Notes: generated from the letters alone by a model not told the origin. A DNA stretch of 64,000 nucleotides from Periplaneta americana (GCF_040183065.1 NC_091122.1:82035955-82099954), one strand, 5' to 3'. Counted from the stretch's first letter, positions 46,070 through 57,729 are shown. Numbers and translations: made by a program.

Positions 46070-46445
46070 TTGAGAAAACATACTTTTAAGAGTATGCGGT
46101 CCGAGTTCCGAGCTCCAGTCCCGATCAGGCGTGAGATTTTTCATGGAAAAATCATTAGTAACACTTGTGGCGGACAAAGTTGTAGTTGGGATTTTTCTCG
46201 GGGTTCTCCACATTTCTCCATACTAGGCATCTACATAATTCATTCAACATCTATCCATTCTGTCAGCATTCCCCGAACGCCGACTAGCGACGCACGGAGA
46301 GGGCTAGTCTAGGAACGAGTGGGACTGCCTGATCGAAATCTGAATACGCAGGGAACCTTAATGTAGTCAACCGGTGAGGGTTTGGTAATGCGCCTACCTT
46401 GAGGGTTAGCGAAATAAACATTGAAAGGTCGCAGTGCTGGGTCAC
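46070..46445 (+). mobile_element. SINE-like repeat, family F, copy 1
   Basis: It contains GTTGGGATTTTTCTCGGGGT, the core motif of several SINEs here, then CATCTACATAATTCATTCAA, CATTCCCCGAACGCCGACTA, GCGACGCACGGAGAGGG and TCGCAGTGCTGGGTC. The last five blocks match the inverted copy at 39.0-39.3 kb. A degraded tRNA-like stretch lies near 46100-46120. The copy abuts a mariner-like transposase remnant at its right end. Confidence 0.72.
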
Positions 46446-46845
46446 GAAACTTTACTTCGTGTGACTTTTCCTTAAGATAATTCCAGAAAGCAAAGTCAAG
46501 TGAATTAAGGTCAAGCGACCTGAGAACCCCCTCTGCGGCATATCTACCACTCGAGGGAAGTAGTCGAGCCATTTCCGCACAGGTGTGGCATAATGTGGTG
46601 GAGCACCATCTTGCATGAACCATTCTTGTCTCACGTCTAGCAGATCCAATTCCGGCATAAGCTGATATTCCGACATCGCGAGATATACGAACTTCGGGGG
46701 AGGGGAAGTTTAATGTCCCGATCGCGACAAATCATTGACCGATACCATTCTCTTGAATTTTTCCAGCAATCGAGAGACTGTGCTCTTTGGAGCACACTTC
46801 TACCTGGAAGACGTCTCTTAAAATTAGTTAGCTACCCCTATGTCC
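46446..46845 (-). pseudogene. mariner-like transposase, internally deleted
   Basis: Reading the minus strand from about 46830, the first part is APKSTVSRLLEKF followed by SVNDLSRSG, the helix-turn-helix and linker of the DUF4817-type mariner family. Directly after it come YQLMPELDLLDVRQEWFMQD, GAPPHYATPVRKWLD and a frame-shifted DLNSLDFAFWNYLKEK. FMQDGAPPHY holds the second catalytic aspartate, and SPDLxPxDFxLWGxLKxxVY is the expected end motif, altered here. Sequence between DLSRSG and YQLMP, including the first aspartate, is missing. The third catalytic residue's region survives but is frameshifted. Confidence 0.75.
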
Positions 46846-46894
46846 CCAGAATAAAATGATCTCAATACGTTCGTCCTAAGCCAATATGATTCAC

Positions 46895-46901
46895 CTGGAA
46901 A

Positions 46902-46972
<71 letters not shown>

Positions 46973-46975
46973 ACA
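46895..46975. repeat. (AAAT)n microsatellite
   Basis: About 76 bases of pure tetranucleotide repeat. Confidence 0.96.
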
Positions 46976-47299
46976 GATTTCGTGATATTGTCTATGATGC
47001 AGTTTTTGTCGGAAACCCTGTCCTTTTTTATATGTTGGGTAACCTAGATTTTTTATATAGAAATAAGATACGTACAGTAGATACACAATTTTGTCATGAA
47101 TTACTTGAAAATCAGAATGCGTTCCTTTTAACAACATTTATCCAATTACAAACTCTCTGAAATATGAGATCATACGCAAGGAACTTCAAACTTCAAAAAC
47201 ATAATAAATATAATATTTGAGATAAAATAAAGCAAACTCATCATTGTGTCAGGCAAACAATGGAGTTTGGTTTTTATAAAACATTGGCTATATATCCGA

Positions 47300-48450
47300 T
47301 GTACCCTTATCCAACAAATGCTTTTCTTTCTGCGACACCATGCACATAAATCTGCAGACTATATCTTGAAATATCCCCAGTTTCTTGCGAGATAGAATCT
47401 TTTAGTTACTGCAGAGCTGTTGGGTGTGCCAAGGTAAGTCCACAACTAAATGTCAACCGGTTTGAAATCTGGAGATCGTTGTAGCCATATTGTTGAAAAG
47501 TGCCTACTGATGGCACGATAGCCAAAGTTCAATGTAACATAATTAGTTGCTTTGCGTGTGTGTAGATGTGGGGCGGACGCCATGTCGCATGATTTTTGTT
47601 CCAGGTCGTGATTCCTTAGTCTAGGATAAAGGACTTCTGTAACGTACTGTAATAGCGCTACCCGTTTATTGTAGTGGTTTTACGAGAGTTGAAGCCGGGA
47701 CGGGTCCGTAAACTTAGGCATGCTTTAACCCATTATGCGTCATATATATGGGATGATTGTCCAAGTCCGACAGGTGGTCCGGGTGGTGTTCGTGAATCCG
47801 ATGTCGACAGGCGGGCCACCCTGCCTCAACCCCTGATAATATATCCTGGTTCCGTCCGCTTACGAGTAAACCCAGGGGCCCGAGCCCCAAACCGTTCCTA
47901 TATGAGCAGCGGAAACCCGTACTATTCCTAGACTTCACGCCAGCATATTTTTGCTATTGCAGATGATAGATTAAATAAGGGGGAGATGGAGAATGTTAGT
48001 GGAGTGGAGTACTCAGAGAAAAACCTTATGCAATGTCTGCTTTTTCCACCACAAATTCTATCACGACTTGTCCGGGGATCGAACCCGGGCTGCCTGGATG
48101 AAAGATAAACGTGCTAGCACTTAAGCCACAGAGGCGACTTTACTGTAACAGTCTCTGTTATTTCATGTTATCTTCTTGGAATAAATATGGACCCATGATT
48201 GGCGAAGTGAAACCACGCCATATAGTGGCTTTCAAATCATGAAGACCTTGTTGAATTAAAGCATGGGGGCATTTTCAGACAAACCTCTACAATTACAGGT
48301 GTTACGAGTAACTCCACAATCCAGAAAGAAGTGTGTTCAGTCTGTTCGTAGAACTTTCTCCAACCAATAATTCTGTGACTATCTGCCAAAAGCTCATATT
48401 ATATCCTCCCTTTATGGCAAAAAGATGATATGTAGCCTTATCAAGTCCTG
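47300..48450 (-). pseudogene. mariner-like transposase split by a SINE
   Basis: On the minus strand the right part gives TIWRGFTSPIMGPYLFQED, the [VT]xWxGxxxxxIxGPYFFEE motif of DDE_3 mariner transposases. The frame is then interrupted by a SINE. On its other side it resumes with VTEVLYPRLRNHDLEQ, a decayed HTAR-like stretch, FGYRAISRHFSTIWLQRSPD and a KPVDI remnant. FGxRxISRxFPTxWPPRSPDLxPxD is the family's C-terminal signature. The QQDGA motif is lost. It is a different family from the remnant at 46.4-46.8 kb. Stops are present in both parts. Confidence 0.72.
47656..48140 (-). mobile_element. 485-bp tRNA-derived SINE with target duplications
   Basis: The flanks TACTGTAATAG (47645-47655) and TACTGTAACAG (48141-48151) are an 11-bp target duplication with one mismatch. 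Minus-strand head: TGGCTTAAGTGCTAGCACG as A-box region and GGGTTCGATCCCCGG as B box, a well-preserved T arm. Next come TTTTTCTCTGAGTACTCCAC and a GC-rich body ending ACAATAAACGGGTAGCG. Its removal restores a continuous mariner transposase reading. It is the best-delimited SINE in the window. Confidence 0.88.
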
Positions 48451-48760
48451 GCAAAAACAAATTTCCAAGGTTTTTCTATACCACATTTTGCCTAACATTA
48501 TCTTTAGGCTTATCAACTTTTGGTAACAAATCGAGAAACATTCAAGACATATGAAGAAGGAGTGAAGTAAAAATCGTCAAAAAATAACATATCAGCTTTT
48601 GGAAGAAAAAAACACACAATTATTATTAAATTGAATATCTGCTAGCACGAATAAAGAAAAATTTTAACCTTTCTGCTTTTCACTTTTATTTGAATGCGAA
48701 CTCTTATTTCAATTTATAATTGTACAGATTAAGATATTTCCTTCTAATTCGATGATGATG

Positions 48761-48813
<53 letters not shown>

Positions 48814-48920
48814 TTATAATTATTTAATTACTTCTCTGGAACATCTCAGATGGAGTGATGTAATTGATTGAATATTTCCTCTTATCAGAAACAGATCGAG
48901 TTTCCTCAATCCTTCGGATT
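48451..48920. repeat. AT-rich spacer with (AAT)n at 48757-48813
   Basis: No gene. A GAT/AAT trinucleotide tract precedes the next SINE by about 110 bases. Confidence 0.8.
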
Positions 48921-49165
48921 AGTCGGGCTCGGTAGCCTAGTCGGTATTGCGCTGGCCTTCTATACTCGATATACTCGAGGATGCGGGTTCGATCCCGGCC
49001 CAGGTCGATGGCATTTAAGTGTGTTTAAATGCTACATGCTTATGTCAGTAGATTTACTGGCATGTAAAAGAACTCCTGCGGGATAAATTTCCGGCACACC
49101 GGCGACGCTGATGTAACTTCTGCAGTTGTGAGCGTCGTTAAATAAACCATAATTTAAATTTAAAA
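48921..49165 (+). mobile_element. tRNA-derived SINE, family G, copy 2
   Basis: The head GGCTCGGTAGCCTAGTCGGT (A box) and GGGTTCGATCCCGGCC (B box) are followed by a central part with GATTTACTGGCATGTAAAAG and AACTCCTGCGGGA, then CCGGCGACGC. The end GAGCGTCGTTAAATAAACCA matches the end of the SINE at 27.6-27.8 kb. The head is unrelated to that copy's head, so the two share a tail, which in SINEs usually means a shared LINE partner. Confidence 0.8.
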
Positions 49166-49555
49166 TTTTCCCTCGGACTAAATCCGTTCAATTACGAGTG
49201 GAATATGGGCATTCTCTTAAATTCTTAAGTGTTCAAAATTTTCTCAGACCTTGGGAAAGACTCCTATCGCTTTCATAGTAGCATTGGAATAATGGTAGGC
49301 TATATAACTGTTAATGACAGAACTAAGACTTGAAATTTCAAAATTCTAGTAGTGGTAGTAGTAAAATCATTAATATTTTAATGAAGAATGTGGTAAATAT
49401 GGAAATTCAAAAAGTACGAGTAACAAATGAAAAACCCGATTGTTTGCAGAATAGAGTGATGTTTTTGTTCTTTTTTCTGCCTCAAACATTAGTGTAGGTA
49501 GTTACAGAAAAATTAACTTTGAAGTGACTTTTGTGTATTTCGAAATACGATTCGC
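49166..49555. other. No gene or repeat recognised
   Basis: Ordinary AT-rich spacer. Confidence 0.35.
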
Positions 49556-49985
49556 TTATTAATTTATTTATTTACTTATTTTCTATATGTATTTAATTAC
49601 TTATTCATTTATTTATCTATTCATTTATTTACTTATTACTTTTTTATTTACTTAATCATTTAATTTTTAATTAATTAATTAACTTATTTATTTTCCGTTT
49701 TCGTTTAACCACCTACTTCTACAGGACTTAGGTCCTACACACCAATACTTGCATGGAGAGAACGATTTTTATGGACTACACACACTAGAAACCGACACAT
49801 GTGAGCCTCTCCTGACCGTGGGTCAACAGAGCGTAGCATCCTCCACAGAGACACACGCAGGACAGAAAATTAACGAAGAACATCCATTCATGCCCGAAGC
49901 AGGATTCGAACTCACGAAACTTTGCACACCAAGGGAAATAATGCGCCTTATATCGTGTAGCTATCCAGTCAGGCTCGATTTGCTT
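49556..49985 (-). mobile_element. tRNA-derived SINE with AAATA-type tail, family K
   Basis: Minus strand: a head near 49905-49975 with TGGATAGCTACACGATATAA and the B box GAGTTCGAATCCTG, followed by a body of about 180 bases. A long degenerate AAATA/AAATG tail (49556-49700) ends it. Tail position and orientation agree with the head. The open frame on the opposite strand is an artefact. Confidence 0.66.
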
Positions 49986-50104
49986 ATAAAAATATAACTT
50001 AGGCCTACTTAGATTCCGTACTCATAGTTTCATCTAAACCTACCTACATTGCCTACCGCTTCAGTTACCTATCATCGTGTCACAATTTAGGCCTATACAC
50101 ACAG

Positions 50105-50771
50105 TCCACCGCTGTGCATTAATGGTTAGCTTTGCCTGACCATGAAACGAGTGGTCCCGAGTTCAAATCCCGATTGGGACAAGTTGCTTGGTTGGGAATT
50201 TTTCGAGGTTTTCCCTCAACCGCTTGAATCGGAATTACTGGATAACTTGGCCTTGGATTTCGGACTCATTTCGCCAAAATTAGCATAATTTCATTCATCA
50301 TATTTAATAGTTACAGGTTGACCAGGATGAAGTGGTGGAAGTGGTTCCGGGATCTGCCTATAGATGCTGGAGCTACACATACCCCAGAGAAGCTGCAGGA
50401 GCTTCAATAAGCGGACAGCGGTTTAATGGGGGAGTGTAGCTTCCTCGGATAGGAGGCGCTTTGGTAGATCGCGGAATCGACGACGGCGTGTCCCTCTGGT
50501 TAAGGATGCAGCAGCACATTCAAGCACGTGAATTTCGAACAGAAGCCATCGATCTGAGAAAGCTCAGAGGAACATTACAGGGAGGCGGAGGTATGGTCTG
50601 TCAGACCTGGATTTTGTGGCTGAATCGATACAATGGCACCAAGCAGTGATCACGTGCTTAAAAAAAAAGCGATCGTAAGGACTTAAAAATCATCCCTATA
50701 TAAGAAGGTTGCACAATAAGCCTAAAGGCTGCGGTGTTTGATCAAAAAGTCCTCCTCCGAAGAAAAAAAAT
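50105..50771 (+). mobile_element. Composite ~670-bp SINE, family A, copy 2
   Basis: The head GCATTAATGGTTAGC and B box GAGTTCAAATCCC are followed by TTGGGAATTTTTCGAGGTTT and CCTCAACCGCTTGAA. The body follows copy 1 at 2.66-3.38 kb block for block: TTACAGGTTGACCAGGAT, GGGGGAGTGTAGCTTCCTCG, CGGAATCGACGACGGCGTG, CAGGGAGGCGGAGGTATGG and AGAAGGTTGCACAATAAGCC. The end CCTCCTCCGAAGAAAAAAAA lacks the GAA expansion of copy 1. It sits directly against a LINE 3' fragment. Confidence 0.83.
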
Positions 50772-51590
50772 TTCTACGAGCGGAAAATAGCCGCATACTA
50801 GCCATACCAAAACATAAAACATTAATGTATTTCACTATCTCGTTATCATGATTGTGGAATACTCTACCCAGCGACTGTCGGAATTCAATAACAGGCCTAT
50901 TCAAAAACAAATTTAATAAGCATCTTCTCACTGAGTACAGTGCAATACAGTGAAGTAAATATTTTAACTTTATTCTAACTGTTTCGAAATTGTTACTGTT
51001 TTGTTTCTTTTGAAATCTGTACAATCAGTTATTTTTATTTTTAGATGTTTAATCTTTCCCTTGAATCACTAAATACCTATATTAGAAAATTAATATTATA
51101 TTAGTACTTTTTATACCTATTGTGATTTTATCTTTGTACTTGTATCTTTTTCCTTCCCCTTTTGGAATTTATGTTTTTCTTTTGTATTTATATTTGCACT
51201 TTTATTACTTTTTCCCATTTACTTCTTCTCTCATTTGTTTGTTTGTGTTTTTTTTGTAAGGCTGGTAAACTGTGATACGAGTAATATTATTATAGTTCTT
51301 TTTGAGAATTTATTACAATTTTACTGAGCGAGAGAAATATTGGTTTTTTGCGTCAACGTATTGAGGGAATGTTCATGGACAAGTTGCTGCACAAAACCGG
51401 TCCTGTTCCCGCTCAATAAAATTGTAATAAATTCTCAAAAAGAACTATCACAATATTACTCGTATCACAGTATTAACAACCTTTATCCTATTTGTAGTCT
51501 GGTGGTGTGGTAGAGAATGTATGATGGCCTGAACTGCAACAAATTAAATAAATAAATAAATAAATAAATAATAATAATAAGCAATACATC
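50772..51590 (+). mobile_element. LINE 3' end interrupted by a palindromic element
   Basis: The plus-strand frame near 50780-50960 reads RILAIPKHKTLMYFTISLSW, then LWNTLPSDCRNSITGLFKNK and FNKHLLTEYSAIQ before a stop. The order SF..S..WLWNxLPxxxRxSxxxxxFKxKxxxHLL is the C-terminus of Jockey/CR1-like elements. A T-rich untranslated part leads to GTAAGGCTGG, then a 201-bp palindrome, then TTAACAACCTTTATCC and an (AAAT)n tail at about 51541-51570. Everything upstream of this C-terminus is replaced by the family A SINE. Confidence 0.72.
51270..51470. mobile_element. 201-bp palindromic element
   Basis: The arms at 51270-51330 and 51410-51470 are inverted copies with 58 of 61 bases paired. They begin CTGTGATACGAGTAATATT and end TTATTACAATTTTA. 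The 79-bp loop has no coding content. Flanks are TAA and TAT, so a TA duplication is possible but not proven. Size and symmetry fit a miniature inverted-repeat element. Confidence 0.82.
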
Positions 51591-52820
51591 CTAGAACAAT
51601 AAATAGGTTTCATGATAAGAATAAATGAGATATTAAGAAGAAATTCAGAGCAACATTACAAGCATCCTGAAAGTCATGTGTTATGTTTTCGTGCGTCGAC
51701 TTTTTATGCATGTATAACTTTCTCGTGATACAGTCCCTTCACCTTTTTATTACATGTAAGTATGTAATGAATAATTTGTTTAATATGGGGGCTTCATAAT
51801 CGAATAATTTCGTATACTTTATGGTAAGTATATCCTTTAGTGTATTTCATAGAGGGTTTAACTTTGTTTTATCACGGCTAAGCAAACAATAGAGCTACTG
51901 TGTAAAACGTTATACGAGTGTTGGAGGCCCCTGATCTCGAAGATCTCTCTCTCTCTCTTCTCTCTCTCCCCCCTCCGTCTCTTTCTCTCTCCTTCTCTCT
52001 CTTTGTCCGTCGTCCACCCTTTGCACATGCCAAACTTGCAGAAACTGGAAACTGCTAACCAAAGCATAGCACCAAAACTTTCCTACTGTAATATTTAATG
52101 GCTTGTTTTTAATATCTTTTGTGTGCTCCTAAAATTAACTGAAAAAATATATATATATATATAAAAATCAGGCATTTCTTTTGAGTTGATTAATACATCG
52201 AGAAAGTTGTTATCTTTTACATTAGCTTAATACTCATATTCTTTTTCCAGCTTCTAGACTATATTCAAAACTGAATTGAAGCTATCAATATTATATACGT
52301 ACATTATACCTAAAGATATCGAAAGAAAGTGTCTCAGGCTATATAATAACACAAGGTAGAATACCTATGTCATTTGTTATTTCTTGGTAATAATTAATAA
52401 TAATGCTCAAGGAACGCTCATTTACTTATAGGCAATTGTTCCTTACTAAGTAAATCTCCCCTGTTGACTTCTATTATTTAAGTTGTCTATGTCTATAAGG
52501 GAAGCACTCCAGTTTGACTAAAGATATAATAGATACAGACATAAGATAAAAGATTCATTTATGTGGTTTTATAATCATATTACCACTTATAAATATGTTG
52601 TGTGAGATAGAAATCCAAATAGTAGGCTTATATTACACGTTACCATAAATAAATCAATAAATTAATATACTCCTGTGGTCTGCAATGTGGTCTCTGAATT
52701 TTATGCGATCTGTCTAAATGCATTCGATTGTGTATCACATGTAACATTAATTTCAAAGTTCTATTATTACGCTGTTAGATGAAGAGAGCTAGATTTTTTA
52801 AAATATTATCTATCAAACCG
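51591..52820. repeat. Spacer with (CT)n tract at about 51940-52010
   Basis: CT-rich tract of about 70 bases, and a (TA)n run at about 52146-52162. No gene seen in the rest. Confidence 0.7.
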
Positions 52821-52824
52821 AACA

Positions 52825-53745
52825 CAGTGTGTATGTCTAAATGGCTTTTATTCCAATTTAGTCTATGTTGAATGTGAAGTTCCTCAAGGTTTTGTTTTGG
52901 GACCACTTCTTTTCTTGATTACGGTGAATGACCTTCCAAAAATATTAGTTGTGAATCTATATTATTCGCAGACGACTCAACTCTTTATTCATCACATACT
53001 GATATAAACATTTTGAATTCAATAATAAAAAAATCATATAATACTGCAGTAAATTGATTTCGGGTGAATGGTTTCAGTCTAAATTTAAATAGAACTCAAA
53101 ATATAATATTTTCATTGAAAAATACATCGAACGCCGAAGGTCAGTCACAGGTAAAATTGTTAGGAAATATATTGGATTCTAAACTAGCATGGGATGAACA
53201 TATAGTATTAATTTGTTAATTATTAGACTGTCAAGAGTAATTTACTTATTAAGACATCAAAAACCTTTAATACCAAAATTCCACCGCATGAATTCTTATT
53301 ACGCCTTTTTCAGTAGTATATTATCATTTGGTATTTATATTGGGGAAATAGCAGTAGCATATCCAAGTTTCTCATTCTACCAAAAAAAAAAAAAAAAAAA
53401 AAAAGAAAAAAGAAACTTTACACATTTTAACAGGCTTTGCATATGACGCTCAATGTATACCATTATTTTATTCAAGAAAAAAATAACTGTCATAAATTTA
53501 TATATATTTCAATGTCTAATAAAAACTAAGAAAACCTTAATATCACCCTAAAACATAAGTTCACCACTATAGTACAAGGTACAATTATTGTCTTTCATAA
53601 CCTAGAGTTAGATTAAACAAGTTAAAAAATTGATCCAATTATATTGCTATAACATTGTTTAATAAGTTGCCACAAAAGACACATGATTCAAGTTATGTCC
53701 TAGAAAGATCATATATACTCAGATTGCTCAGCCTTATAGGCTTTG
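52825..53745 (+). pseudogene. LINE reverse-transcriptase remnant
   Basis: The frames read VPQGFVLGPLLFLITVNDLP, then in the next frame ILFADDSTLYS with the catalytic FADD at 52965-52976. After that come AVNWFRVNGFSLNLNRTQN, LLGNILDSKLAWDEHI, LISRLSRVIYLLRHQKPLI and SILSFGIYIGEIAVAYPS. This is reverse-transcriptase order from PQGSVLGP to the thumb of a Jockey/CR1-like element. A poly-A run (53383-53404) interrupts it, after which decayed C-terminal pieces continue to about 53740. Stops and several frame changes make it dead. Confidence 0.8.
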
Positions 53746-54737
53746 ACGGTAACAACTTTTTTCAGGTTTACTATGCTGCCATCTAGTTTTTACATAAGGC
53801 GTCACGTCATAATTCCCATTTGAATTGCATTAGCGACTGTACTGCCATCTCGTGTTCGTTTACGGCGAACGGGTGGCGATCCTAGCGGTTGTTCTCTTCA
53901 AAGTGCAACCAATTTTAATATAGGGATGATCAATCTGTTATATATGTGATCTGGGGTTATATACAATTTAAATCTGTTTTGTATGACTGGTTAATCAATC
54001 ATCCATTCTATAGCATCCATTCTTGACACCATTGTAAATGTATTCTAAATTTCTAAGCTGCATTGCTCTATATTATTACGATTATTATTTGTATTGTTAT
54101 TATTATTACTACCAATATTGTTATTTCATTAGTATTGTTTGAATTCATCTGTATTTACATTTTATGTCAAATATTATTTATTTTATATCTTGTAATTTGG
54201 AACATTTTAAGTCTATTGCAACAAACTATAGCTCATTAATAAACGATTGATTGATTGAATGAATGAAATGATGTAATTTTATCGTACTCTCGGGAAGTAA
54301 AAAACAAAACATATAAAGATCTATTGTCACATTTAAATCCTACGGTAAGTCAGGTTATATATAGAAAAGATAAATAGACTTCCGTCATGTTTATGATGTC
54401 TCGAACATAATTTACCACTACCCTTTCATCGTACGAAGACGCAGAATATCTGCGTGGAAACTTCATATGTATTTCGGTACATTAATATAATATATATGAT
54501 ATGCGTAAATCACTTTATAATTTAAGACGAGCCTATTCCGTCGGATCCCGGACAATCAATCACTCATAACGAGTGCACTTCCGCACATATGTGGACAATG
54601 TCCTACGTTCATAGATATCTATGCCAAAACCCTGCGGCATGATTGCATGACACAATTGGTTCCAAATTATTGTACTTTTCATTGGAGGATCGTACGCTAC
54701 ATATAAAAATGGACCTATTTTTTATTATTTTAAATAT
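53746..54737. other. Possible LINE 3' tail, otherwise nothing recognised
   Basis: A stretch ending in TTAATAAACGATTGATTGATTG and GAATGAATGAAA at about 54235-54270 looks like a LINE 3' end with a short repeat tail, and may belong to the polymerase remnant upstream with other insertions between. No other structure seen. Confidence 0.35.
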
Positions 54738-54880
54738 GTAGCTAATGGGCGATGTATGCAATGGGGGGGGGAAGAAACTGGCCACCCTACCCCATTATGT
54801 CCTGGCCTAGTTGCCTCATAAGTGGTGCCTTGTTGGTATCACTTGTGAGGTTCAGACCTGTCTTCGGACAAAAAAAACCG
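54738..54880 (+). repeat. Interspersed repeat, family C, copy 3
   Basis: Begins GTAGCTAATGGGCGATGTAT, with a G8 run, and continues CTGGCCTAGTTGCCTCATAA, TTGGTATCACTTGTGAGGTT and GACCTGTCTTCGGACA, then poly-A. Lacks the 5' half of the family. Confidence 0.8.
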
Positions 54881-56470
54881 TATACAGTGTTTTAGTTAAC
54901 GGATTTTTTTAATTCTTATAAAACTGATTGTTAAAAAATTAAATATGGGAGCACAAATGATTTTTAAACAATTTTTTGTCTGTTTACCTTGGGACAAGGC
55001 TTAAAAATGGAAGACATCATCTTTCTCTCCAGGAGGATTAACAACAGCGGGAACAGAGAAACCGGAACACAGCCCTTCCAAACTTTGTTTCATCAGCGCA
55101 CAACCAAGCTTTAAATTTAGGAATAGTTTATCACAATTTTTTGTAATTTTCTTTCCGACTTTTATATTTAAGTACACCGAATGTAATATTTTAGATGTAG
55201 GACCTACTAGGACCACTATCGCTATATTCTGATTCCATTGCCACTATTTCACGTCAGAATTTGTAACAATGACACTTTAATGACTTAGTGCTGTGGCATT
55301 ACCACAAAACACGATTGGAAGGATATACTAATGTTACAGAATACAGATTTCCGTGTTCCTCTGTATGTATACCGAATATGTTCCTTTTCTTTTCCTGTTC
55401 CGGTGTTCCCAGAACATTGTATTCAACTTATTACATGCTTACTTGACAACAGTAATTGATGTTTCGTCTTTTGAAAGGTTTGCGGAGAACATTTCTCTGA
55501 GATGTTTGGAAATAAAAGGAAGGAATCATTGTTTGCAACATTATTGAGTAGCCACAAGCAATGGTTTCTTAATGCGGCACTGCAATAATATTTAGTCTAC
55601 GAAAATCAGGCTGTCGCCGGACCTGGAGGCAAGTGAGGTCAATGTTTACAGAAATTTGCGTTGCACAAATCGACTGTACAGCACTTGTAACGCTACATGT
55701 AGAATCTACTTCAAATGCATAAGTAGAATATAATACAGCATAAATGTATTCAGTATATAACATTTCAAATGTCATAAATAATGAATTTTTAAAATTCCCT
55801 CTCTCTCTCAAATGTTCTTCCTTCTTTCCTGACAGGTTCGTGACATTTTGCGTACTATCCGTGGGTTTGATCGTACGAACGTACATGATACCAAATTGTC
55901 ACACATGTACGACCCAGATTGTACAGTTGCTATGTGTTTGCCTTCATGTATGAAACTACTCATCTTTCATTGAACCAATCTTAATTGAAGTTTATATATT
56001 TATTTTTTTTATATCGGACAAATAGGAAAAGGCACAACTCTCGACATAAACACAGAAGATCAATTAGTTCGATATATCCTACGCCTTGATTCTAAAGGCT
56101 ATATGAATTAACAGTTAATGACATAAGAGAATTGACATCCTGACGTACCGTACTGCAGAATAAATGTTTTAGTAAGATCTAGCAGAAAATTAATGTGAAT
56201 TTCGCGTTGAAGGAAACATTACCACATCCCCAAGAACACCCCAGACACCATCTGCACAAAGACATTTAGGTTTGCCTAATTTCTCACCTACTGATACTTT
56301 CTTTGAAGAACTGTCGCCAGATCCACTGCTAGCATTTCCATCTTATGCCAAAGGGTGAGAAAACTACAAGACTCAGACGTAATCAAGTCTGAAAACTATA
56401 GGAAAAGTGCATGTGTGAAAAATGGCAACAATGAAAAATTCCCATGTGACCAACTCGAATAAGAGTAGGC
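54881..56470. other. 1.6 kb with no gene recognised
   Basis: Several short frames on both strands, none with a known motif. Confidence 0.35.
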
Positions 56471-56475
56471 TATTA

Positions 56476-57153
56476 GAGTGTGAATTTTAAGTCCACCAAC
56501 AAACTTCAGGTGGTGATTCCTGACTGAAAATGGAGCACAAAAATGTTCATATCACCTAGTGTCCGGAAATGCGTAGTTTCCACGGTAGATGGCACTGACG
56601 ACAATCTCTCATAACTTGCAGTGTGCGTTTTGTGTGTTGCAGATATTGTGATTTAAGCAACATAGAAGCACAATGGTCCGGTATTCATTCCAGGAACAAG
56701 CCGAGATGGTGTTAGTATATGACCAAGGAAGTGGAAACGGTCGAGAGGTGCATGGCCTGCTCGATCACCGGACCCCATGAATTTTTACTTGTGGAGGCAT
56801 CTGAAAGGCATTGTGTACGGTGAACCTGTTCCTGATGTTCCTGATGTTGAGACCCTTCCTGTGACGCTATTCGAACACAGGCCGGAACATTCGAACGAGT
56901 GAGGCAATCCATGATGAGACGTGTGAACGGCGTGCATTGCATCCCATGGAGGCCACTTTGAGCATCTGTTGTGACATGGATGGGATTCAGGCCATGTACT
57001 GTGTGCCAGAGCTCTTTCTCTGATGTCATTCTTCAGTGCCGTCTACCATGGAAACTATGCATTTCCGGACACAAGGTGATATGAACTTTTGTGCTCCATT
57101 TTCAGTCAGGAATCACCCCCTGAATTTTGTCGGTGGACTTAAAACTCACCCTG
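56476..57153 (+). mobile_element. mariner-like element, internally deleted
   Basis: The inverted ends are long, about 120 bases. Left blocks are ATTTTAAGTCCACC, GGTGATTCCTGACTGAAAAT, GGAGCACAAAA and TGTCCGGAAATGC; the right end, read inward, has the same series. Both ends abut TA. Inside, a start at 56673 gives MVRYSFQEQAEMVLVYDQGS then GNGREVHGLL, the N-terminus of DUF4817-type mariner transposases. About 35 residues later the sequence jumps to a decayed PMNFYLWRHLKGIVYGEPVP, then TQAGTFERVRQSMMRR and GGHFEHLL, the family's C-terminus. The catalytic middle is missing. At 678 bp it could move only in trans. Confidence 0.88.
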
Positions 57154-57155
57154 TA

Positions 57156-57650
57156 CTTGAACACAATTTGTGTCGTAAATGTTGGGTTTTAAAGTGTTTG
57201 ATACGTTTGTAATAGGCCTACTAATGTCGAAATCTGACCCATTGTGGGAGAAGTCGAAAATTCGACATCAATTTGCAATTTTGTAAATACAGTGATATAA
57301 AATGATCACATTAGCACCATATATGTGAAATGTACGGAAAATGTGTGCATACATGTTAGGGAAAAAATTTAGTATAACATTTACATAAATTGGTCCTTAG
57401 CGTGTCGAGATGTATCTTAACAACCCTAAGTGTGAAACAAGTGTAGTTATACAATATGGGTAACATACACATGAGTTTTGACTGAATATTAATTTTAAAG
57501 TACCGCTATTTTTACACTTTTCAAGCCTATTTTTAGATTGATCTCTCTTTATTCCAAATGTAGAAGGAGTTAGACGGACGTTCACTTTATTTTAAGCTTC
57601 AATACTGCAGATGTCAACTCATTAGAACTCGTTGCCTATTGAAAAATGGA
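57156..57650. other. No gene or repeat recognised
   Basis: Ordinary AT-rich spacer. Confidence 0.35.
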
Positions 57651-57652
57651 GT

Positions 57653-57653
57653 C

Positions 57654-57700
<47 letters not shown>

Positions 57701-57729
57701 TAATAATAATAATAATAACAATAATAATG
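57653..57729. repeat. (AAT)n microsatellite
   Basis: Trinucleotide tract with two interruptions. Confidence 0.95.

Noticed and set aside
56712-57029. Minus-strand 105-residue frame
   Set aside because: It is the shadow of the plus-strand mariner transposase remnant.
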